34,737 nucleotides of DNA from a virus. Below, in pieces: positions 30,609-34,737 of the stretch (positions within the stretch are counted from its first letter, which is position 1; each line of letters opens with the position of its first letter). Where the stretch lies: positions 1 to 34,737 of IMG/VR virus record IMGVR_UViG_3300046170_000080, one strand, 5' to 3'. The notes beneath the pieces are model-generated. The model made no database searches. It was not told the origin of the DNA and saw nothing but the letters and a program-made list of their open reading frames with translations. The position numbers were made by a program, and so were the translations under genes.

Positions 30609-31078
30609 AACATCAAATCCTCTAACTGGTTTATTCTAAGATTGTAACAGTTAGCTCGAACAATGAATCCATTATCACCGTCCTGTTCTCCCTTCTTCAA
30701 GAACCTAGCATCCTCAAAATACTTGTCTTTGTCAAGCCATCCAAGAACGTACAGATCACCTTGTCGTATATAACGAGTAAACAGATACTTATCACACTGC
30801 TGATGCAACGATGTTTCTGCAATGCTGCAATCGTAATAGTCCTTCGGCGGAACCGTTGTCTCTTTTGTCTTAACATCAATGGTGATACCGTTCCATGTCA
30901 GGTCATAGTCCTTACAAGGTGTTCGTTCACAGTCTAAGTAATCAGCCAACATAATCTCTGCCAAGAAACCAACGGCATTCCCTGCTCCTTTACGAATGCT
31001 GTTACGTATCGCTCCCATCTCAGCAGACTCAGCCAATGCTTTCTCTTTTTGTTCATTGGTAGGTGTTAAAGTAATCAT
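30605..31078 (-). CDS. PD-(D/E)XK nuclease-like protein (157 aa)
   Basis: The pattern GFLAEIMLADYL, KDYDLTWNGITIDVKTKE, then KYLFTRY and LGWLDKDKYF fits a restriction-endonuclease-like fold: Glu near residue 41, Asp in YDL, and DVK as the catalytic core. The usual Pro of the PD motif is absent. Relatives lie in replication blocks of marine podoviruses and may process DNA or degrade host DNA. It overlaps its neighbours by ATGA/GTGA. Confidence 0.7.
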   Translation of the reverse strand: MITLTPTNEQKEKALAESAEMGAIRNSIRKGAGNAVGFLAEIMLADYLDCERTPCKDYDLTWNGITIDVKTKETTVPPKDYYDCSIAETSLHQQCDKYLFTRYIRQGDLYVLGWLDKDKYFEDARFLKKGEQDGDNGFIVRANCYNLRINQLEDLML

Positions 31079-31248
31079 TCATCCTCCGGTTCTGCTAAAA
31101 CTATACGAACATCTTTATACATATAAGGATCAATACCTATAGTAGCGGCTTCACACCGGCGGTAACTCCCTTTAAGAATAACTTGAGGTATAAAAACACC
31201 ATCACACGCATACATATCACCAATTAAAGTGTATTCAAGATCACTCAT
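31075..31248 (-). CDS. small hypothetical protein (57 aa)
   Basis: A 57-codon frame fits exactly between the helicase-primase and the nuclease-like gene, with ATGA overlaps at both ends (31248-31245 and 31078-31075). The product has alternating hydrophobic residues (YTLIGDMYACDGVFIPQVIL), suggesting beta strands. No family is recognised. Perfect coupling at both ends is the main evidence. Confidence 0.7.
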   Translation of the reverse strand: MSDLEYTLIGDMYACDGVFIPQVILKGSYRRCEAATIGIDPYMYKDVRIVLAEPEDE

Positions 31249-32864
31249 AGCGGTTTCTCCTCACGTTCATCACGTTGTGTTAGTCGTCCTGTTGCTTCAT
31301 TGTAGAATACTTCACACGCCTTGCCGGTCTTTCCGGTGTACCTGTTCTTCAACACCCGCAGCACGGTCGTGTTTCTAACAATGGGATCATCACTCTGGCT
31401 GTTACGTTCAGCACCGATGACCGCATCAGAGAGCTGTGCAATCGACGCAGAGCCACGTAACATACCAAGGCTAGTGACAGCACCGTCCTCCAATTGCTTC
31501 CCTTCAGGGCGTCTCAGGTGGCTCACAAGGAACATACAGATCCCCATCTCCTGCACGAACGTCCTCAGCTTAGTCATGATCATATCCAAAGCACGTCGCT
31601 CATCACCGTTGCTCTGGTCAGACACGAGTATTGAGACGTGATCGAGTACGATATAACGTACGCCTAGTACCTTAACGAAGTATCTCATGCGGCCCAGTAC
31701 GTTTTCTATCTCGTTACTGCCGAAGTGTTCCCAGAGATAGACACGGTTCTCATAGTCCATCGTATCGTACACTAGATCAATGTCGGTGTCGTCATACTCA
31801 CAGTCAGGTAGGTGGATAGGTTTGTTCAGCTCAAGACCTACCAGTCCTCGCATGGTACGCTCAGGTGTCTCCTCAAGAAACATCAAGCCAAGGTTATCTT
31901 CTGACTGCGCCATGATAGAACTGACTATCTCACGCAGAAGCGTAGACTTACCCAGTCCAGAGCCTGCACAAATAGTAACCAGCTCAGCAGTGCGTATGCC
32001 GTACAGGTGTTTGTTCAGCCCCTCGAACGGGTACTGTACCTTCGCCTTGGTCAGTGGCTTCTTGATCAGATCACGTAGCTCACCAGCACCAACGATCCCT
32101 TCAGGTGTGTAGGGTTGAGCAGACCAGAATGCTTTGGTGTACGCATCAGCTTGATTGTTAACAAGGTAATCACACGCATCTTTGTAGCCGTTGACGTGCT
32201 TAACAATCCTCGCTTTGTTACCGAACAGATCAGCACATTCCTTTGACGCTCTCTGTCCCGGCTCGTCAGCGTCGAAACAAATAACAATGTTCTCGAAGCT
32301 GTTCAGCCAATCATAAAAAAGGCGACAGTCCTTTGCCGCCGACGTTGCACCGTTACGGACACTGACAACGGGATACATACTACCTGTCATTTGATGAGCT
32401 GCTAACGCATCGTACTCACCTTCAACGATAGTCACATACTTACCACCTTCAGGGAACAAGTGCTGTCCATACAAGCCTGCTTGCTTCCAGTCACCAATGA
32501 TACTGAACCGCTTGTCAGGGTTGCGTACCTTGGCAGCTATGGGTTTTGTTGGATCATCAGGGTTGTAATAACCAAAGGTTGTAACGTCACCCTGCTTGAG
32601 TGCTGCGTACTTCTTCGCCGTCGATCCTGTAATTAAACGGTCAGTTATTGAACGGTACTCCGCTGTGATTAACCGATGTTCTGTCTGGCTAAACGATGGC
32701 TTCGGTGCATCGCTGATAGAACCTAGCTCTCGCACGTTGTCAACCTTCGCCGCTGGTGTGTACGTATCACAGACAAAACACTTACTTGAACCGTCATCGT
32801 TGTACGCTAACCCGTCACTGCTGTCACAGTCAGGACATGGTTTATGTGTCTCAGTGAATGCCAT
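31245..32864 (-). CDS. helicase-primase (T7 gp4-like)
   Basis: The ATG at 32864 is preferred over an upstream TTG at 32900 because GGAG precedes it. The 539-residue protein starts with a zinc-binding primase domain (HKPCPDCDSSDG...KCFVC), then a TOPRIM fold (IVEGEYDALAAHQ and CFDADEPGQRA), then a RecA-like hexameric helicase with Walker A GSGLGKST and Walker B YIVLDHVSIL. It unwinds DNA and makes primers. The length is close to T7 gp4 (566 residues). Confidence 0.94.
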   Translation of the reverse strand: MAFTETHKPCPDCDSSDGLAYNDDGSSKCFVCDTYTPAAKVDNVRELGSISDAPKPSFSQTEHRLITAEYRSITDRLITGSTAKKYAALKQGDVTTFGYYNPDDPTKPIAAKVRNPDKRFSIIGDWKQAGLYGQHLFPEGGKYVTIVEGEYDALAAHQMTGSMYPVVSVRNGATSAAKDCRLFYDWLNSFENIVICFDADEPGQRASKECADLFGNKARIVKHVNGYKDACDYLVNNQADAYTKAFWSAQPYTPEGIVGAGELRDLIKKPLTKAKVQYPFEGLNKHLYGIRTAELVTICAGSGLGKSTLLREIVSSIMAQSEDNLGLMFLEETPERTMRGLVGLELNKPIHLPDCEYDDTDIDLVYDTMDYENRVYLWEHFGSNEIENVLGRMRYFVKVLGVRYIVLDHVSILVSDQSNGDERRALDMIMTKLRTFVQEMGICMFLVSHLRRPEGKQLEDGAVTSLGMLRGSASIAQLSDAVIGAERNSQSDDPIVRNTTVLRVLKNRYTGKTGKACEVFYNEATGRLTQRDEREEKPL

Positions 32865-33033
32865 TACGTCCTGCTCCCATGTCAGTGTACAGCTCGTCAA
32901 TCTTTTCGTCGTCCATTGAATCTAACAGGTCAGAGAAAAAGTTACCAGCAATATTCATTGCTTCAATGAGCGTTAACGTCTCCAACTGTCGTTCAACAAG
33001 CTCACTCACTTTCTGTTCTTTAGAGATACTCAT
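32851..33033 (-). CDS. small acidic helical protein (60 aa)
   Basis: An acidic, helical 60-residue product (VSELVERQLETLTLIEAM, DLLDSMDDEKIDEL) encoded just before the helicase-primase, overlapping its start by 14 bases. The ATG has AAGG about 10 bases upstream. About 60 bases of non-coding DNA separate it from the previous gene, the largest gap within the leftward block. Function unknown. Confidence 0.65.
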   Translation of the reverse strand: MSISKEQKVSELVERQLETLTLIEAMNIAGNFFSDLLDSMDDEKIDELYTDMGAGRNGIH

Positions 33034-33094
33034 AGGTTAAATACCTTATAAGATAATAATTTAATGATGGACTTTTCTGCTTACTGCAGAGAGT
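33034..33094 (-). promoter_or_regulatory. AT-rich gap, possible internal promoter or processing site
   Basis: This gap contains TTATTATCTTATAAGG on the minus strand, resembling the TTATAAG-type repeats of the rightward leader, and a small hairpin (TCTGC/GCAGA). I do not see a convincing -35/-10 pair. It is the only sizeable break in the leftward block and could let the replication genes be controlled separately. Confidence 0.3.
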
Positions 33095-33286
33095 CTAACA
33101 CGCTTCTTCAATTCTCCACAAGTCCTCATCGGAAATATGTTCGAGAATCTTGTCATAAACTGTGTCGCTGATCATGTCCAGTATTTCTACGTCACCCCAC
33201 TTGACAGATGTTAATTCAATAATCTTGTCGTATGGGTCGTAGTGATAGTCAATTGAAATGTCAACCGTCATGTCTAGGTCAAACAT
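33095..33286 (-). CDS. small acidic hypothetical protein (63 aa)
   Basis: The chosen start is ATG at 33286, one base after the previous stop and with GAGG about 9 bases upstream; longer in-frame starts would overlap the upstream gene. The 63-residue acidic product alternates strands and helices (MTVDISIDYHYDPYDKI, ISDTVYDKILEHISDEDL). The family is not recognised. Confidence 0.65.
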   Translation of the reverse strand: MFDLDMTVDISIDYHYDPYDKIIELTSVKWGDVEILDMISDTVYDKILEHISDEDLWRIEEAC

Positions 33287-33287
33287 A

Positions 33288-33674
33288 TTACACGTCCTCA
33301 TAAGGCATCTCCTTGTATACATCGCTGTTCTTGACTTTTTCAATTGCTCTGTAAAGTGTCTGTTCTAATATCTCAACATGTCCGTTGTCAACAAAATAAT
33401 CCAGCACGGTCTGAGCTAAATTTAAAGACATGACTCCACGTGAAAAGTTATTAGTGCCTGTATGTAGGGCGTTAACCATAGATGTATCAGCGTAAGGATG
33501 TTCGTAATAATGCTCCGCACACGCCTTAAAGAAAGGATCTAACGCTTCAATAAGATCTTCCCATTGCGGTCTGTCGTGTTTAATACGATACCTGTAGCGA
33601 TACCAACGAGCTGGTTTAGCCCTTGGACTTTCACCCCAGTAGTGTAGTTCTAACCCCATCAGATTATCTTTCAT
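33288..33674 (-). CDS. hypothetical protein (128 aa)
   Basis: A 128-residue leftward gene whose ATG overlaps the previous TGA (ATGA). The N-terminal quarter is rich in Arg and Tyr (RWYRYRYRIK); the rest is helical (FFKACAEHYYEH, SLNLAQTVLDYFV). No known motif, membrane segment or signal peptide was seen. It lies in the small-gene cluster upstream of the replication genes. Confidence 0.7.
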   Translation of the reverse strand: MKDNLMGLELHYWGESPRAKPARWYRYRYRIKHDRPQWEDLIEALDPFFKACAEHYYEHPYADTSMVNALHTGTNNFSRGVMSLNLAQTVLDYFVDNGHVEILEQTLYRAIEKVKNSDVYKEMPYEDV

Positions 33675-33832
33675 AAAACCTCCGTTGTGTGCTTGACAAT
33701 TCTGTAACGCTTACCATTGTCACGTTTAGTTTCTACGTAATACTGCGCTTCGCCTACGTCGTCCGTTGTGAACACTTGCGACCAAACATCGTCGTATAAT
33801 TCAATTACATATAACGTATTCATTCCGATCAT
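33671..33832 (-). CDS. small hypothetical protein (53 aa)
   Basis: The frame starts at ATG 33832, overlapping the upstream TGA (ATGA), or at ATG 33823 (50 residues). It ends overlapping the next gene's ATG (ATGA). The short product is beta-prone (NTLYVIELYDD, AQYYVETKR, KRYRIVKHTT), resembling small single-domain phage proteins of three strands. Function unknown. Confidence 0.65.
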   Translation of the reverse strand: MIGMNTLYVIELYDDVWSQVFTTDDVGEAQYYVETKRDNGKRYRIVKHTTEVL

Positions 33833-34068
33833 AGTTCCTTATCCTCTCTTTCTAGTCTTTCATCCAATACCTTTGTCCATAACCTGTAGTAATCCCAAGC
33901 CTTCGATGATGCGTCTTTAATGCGCCATTCTTTTTCACTGGTGTACGAAATTTCTCGTTGATGTTTTTCAGCGTATTGTGCCATCTGTTGTAGCTCGAAA
34001 AGCTCTTCATCGGTCATCTGCTTAAGGTTAAAAGTGTTTGATATACGCGCCATTTCTGGTTGTTTCAT
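33829..34068 (-). CDS. helical hypothetical protein (79 aa)
   Basis: I choose ATG at 34068, 8 bases after GGGAG, over the ATG at 34098, because a 28-codon membrane-protein gene occupies the upstream bases in another frame. The product is charged and helical (TDEELFELQQMAQYAEKHQR, WDYYRLWTKVLDERLERED). No family is recognised. Confidence 0.6.
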   Translation of the reverse strand: MKQPEMARISNTFNLKQMTDEELFELQQMAQYAEKHQREISYTSEKEWRIKDASSKAWDYYRLWTKVLDERLEREDKEL

Positions 34069-34070
34069 GT

Positions 34071-34157
34071 CTACCGCTCCCTGTCTATTGTCAGCCATGT
34101 CACTATGATGATGCCAGCAAACAGCATCCCGATAAAGTACAGCAAATTAAATTCCAT
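34071..34157 (-). CDS. tiny single-pass membrane protein (28 aa)
   Basis: ATG at 34157 follows AGGAG by about 6 bases. Residues 3-23 are hydrophobic (FNLLYFIGMLFAGIIIVTWL), then TIDRER and a TAG two bases before the next gene. It overlaps the sigma-like gene by 11 bases. One membrane helix with a short charged tail is typical of phage microproteins that act on host membranes; the role is unknown. Confidence 0.55.
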   Translation of the reverse strand: MEFNLLYFIGMLFAGIIIVTWLTIDRER

Positions 34158-34320
34158 CCTTCGCTCCTATGTATTTGTCTAGTTTACCTGTTCGCCTAAG
34201 TTTCGCAATAGCCCTACTCTCGATGCGTTTAACATCTGTTTCGGTTATGCCTAGCACCTGCGCTATCTCTCGTTGCGACATAAGGTAGTCTACTTTCCTG
34301 CCTTCCCTTGTCTTGCTCAT
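34147..34320 (-). CDS. sigma-70 region 4-like small DNA-binding protein (57 aa)
   Basis: A 57-residue frame from ATG at 34320 to TAA at 34149-34147. Residues 14-44 read SQREIAQVLGI, TETDVKRIES, RAIAKLRR: the helix-turn-helix of sigma70 region 4, where the second helix reads the -35 element and the RIES...AIAKLRR part parallels QIEAKALRKLR of RpoD. No regions 2 or 3 are present, so it cannot be a full sigma factor. As the phage lacks an RNA polymerase but has sigma70-type promoters, the protein could redirect host RNA polymerase or act as an activator or anti-sigma mimic. The fold is by pattern only. Confidence 0.65.
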   Translation of the reverse strand: MSKTREGRKVDYLMSQREIAQVLGITETDVKRIESRAIAKLRRTGKLDKYIGAKDGI

Positions 34321-34328
34321 AGATTCCC

Positions 34329-34556
34329 TTAACGTAATTTGATAAAGCAGAACGAATCGTCATCCACCCTATACAAACTGTAACGTCCTTTGAGATATGT
34401 ATTCGCTGCCGCATTTGTTTTGACCTTATCTTCTTCAGGTATAGAGAACCAGTCATTTTGTTTCATAGACTCGAACAAATCTCTCCACTTGCTCCCTCGA
34501 TTGCGGAAGTTTACAGGCGCTGGTGCTTTCTTTGATTGAACTTTGTAGTGCTTCAT
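34329..34556 (-). CDS. small conserved phage protein (75 aa)
   Basis: AAGGAAG lies 7 bases before the ATG. The central pattern SKWRDLFESMKQNDWFSIPEE...GRYSLYRVDDD resembles a group of short phage proteins with WRDLFxSMxxxDWF and GRYSLYR segments that I have seen in many phages (possibly DUF7303; from memory). The basic N-terminus and Trp/Phe-rich core suggest nucleic-acid or RNA-polymerase contact, but nothing is established. It precedes the sigma-like gene by 8 bases. Confidence 0.65.
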   Translation of the reverse strand: MKHYKVQSKKAPAPVNFRNRGSKWRDLFESMKQNDWFSIPEEDKVKTNAAANTYLKGRYSLYRVDDDSFCFIKLR

Positions 34557-34575
34557 GATTGTCTTCCTTTTAAAG

Positions 34576-34737
34576 TTAAAGTTGATTGCGGAGTAACCGC
34601 CGTTGTCGTGCTAGTTCTTTGGTGCGTCTGTTATAGCGTGCTTTGCGCTGTCGTCGCCGTCTCGCTCGTGGATCTGTCCAGCGCTGGTGTAGGTAACAAA
34701 GGCCAGCCCAAACTGGCACAAAGCTAAACAATACAAG
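34576..34737 (-). CDS. 3' part of 61-aa membrane protein joined across the contig ends
   Basis: Joined to bases 24-1, this gives a 61-residue protein. Residues 5-24 are hydrophobic (LIDILVLFSFVPVWAGLCYL), followed by an extremely Arg-rich tail (DPRARRRRQRKARYNRR) and the stop TAA at 34578-34576. One inner-membrane helix with a cationic cytoplasmic tail could bind nucleic acid or acidic lipid. The function is unknown. It is followed by the gene at 34556 after about 20 bases. Confidence 0.75.
   Translation of the reverse strand, partial: LVLFSFVPVWAGLCYLHQRWTDPRARRRRQRKARYNRRTKELARQRRLLRNQL

Noticed and set aside
1-34737. Integrase, repressor, tRNA genes, insertion sequences or a phage RNA polymerase
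   Set aside because: I looked for these in the frames and sequence and found none that I could support; short tRNAs could escape reading by eye.

Overview
The window looks like one complete, circular (or circularly permuted and terminally redundant) genome of a lytic, short-tailed, T7-type marine bacteriophage. The strongest support for closure is that the two ends join in frame: a leftward gene starting with ATG at 24-22 runs off base 1 and continues from base 34737 to a stop at 34576, giving a sensible 61-residue protein with its own ribosome binding site. Gene content is a T7-like replication set (helicase-primase, family A polymerase, gp2.5-like SSB, FEN-type exonuclease, endonuclease I) with a cobalamin-dependent class II ribonucleotide reductase and no phage RNA polymerase. 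From memory this resembles roseophage SIO1 and the cobaviruses/Zobellviridae. That placement, and a marine proteobacterial host, is inference. No integrase, repressor, tRNA or CRISPR array was seen.

Layout: two opposed transcription blocks. Leftward block (starts near 1458, runs through base 1, re-enters at 34737 and ends at 24162): small accessory proteins, a short sigma-region-4-like protein, then helicase-primase, PD-(D/E)XK protein, polymerase, SSB, exonuclease, endonuclease I, metallophosphoesterase, DUF3310, DUF1289 and NrdJ. Genes are joined by ATGA, GTGA or TAATG overlaps. Rightward block (2577-24165): small terminase, M15 peptidase, large terminase, portal, a group of small basic proteins, scaffold, capsid, intrinsic terminator, fibres, holin-type membrane proteins, head-tail and tail tube proteins, and three large internal/ejection-type proteins. 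The blocks converge with their stop codons sharing TTAA at 24162-24165.

Between the blocks lies about 1.1 kb (1459-2576) without convincing genes. It carries three 22-bp-spaced iterons, three perfect DnaA boxes, a G-rich tract, an AT-rich stretch and a sigma70 promoter: the architecture of a replication origin plus control region, unexpected in a T7-like phage. A near-identical promoter with a palindrome over its -10 box recurs at 7886-7923. Host sigma70 RNA polymerase is therefore the likely transcription machinery.

Caution: between 6386 and 11443 eight single-base indels, all at short homopolymers, break six genes including portal, major capsid and a fibre. Every repaired gene has an integral codon count, so I treat these as probable sequence errors and annotate the repaired genes.
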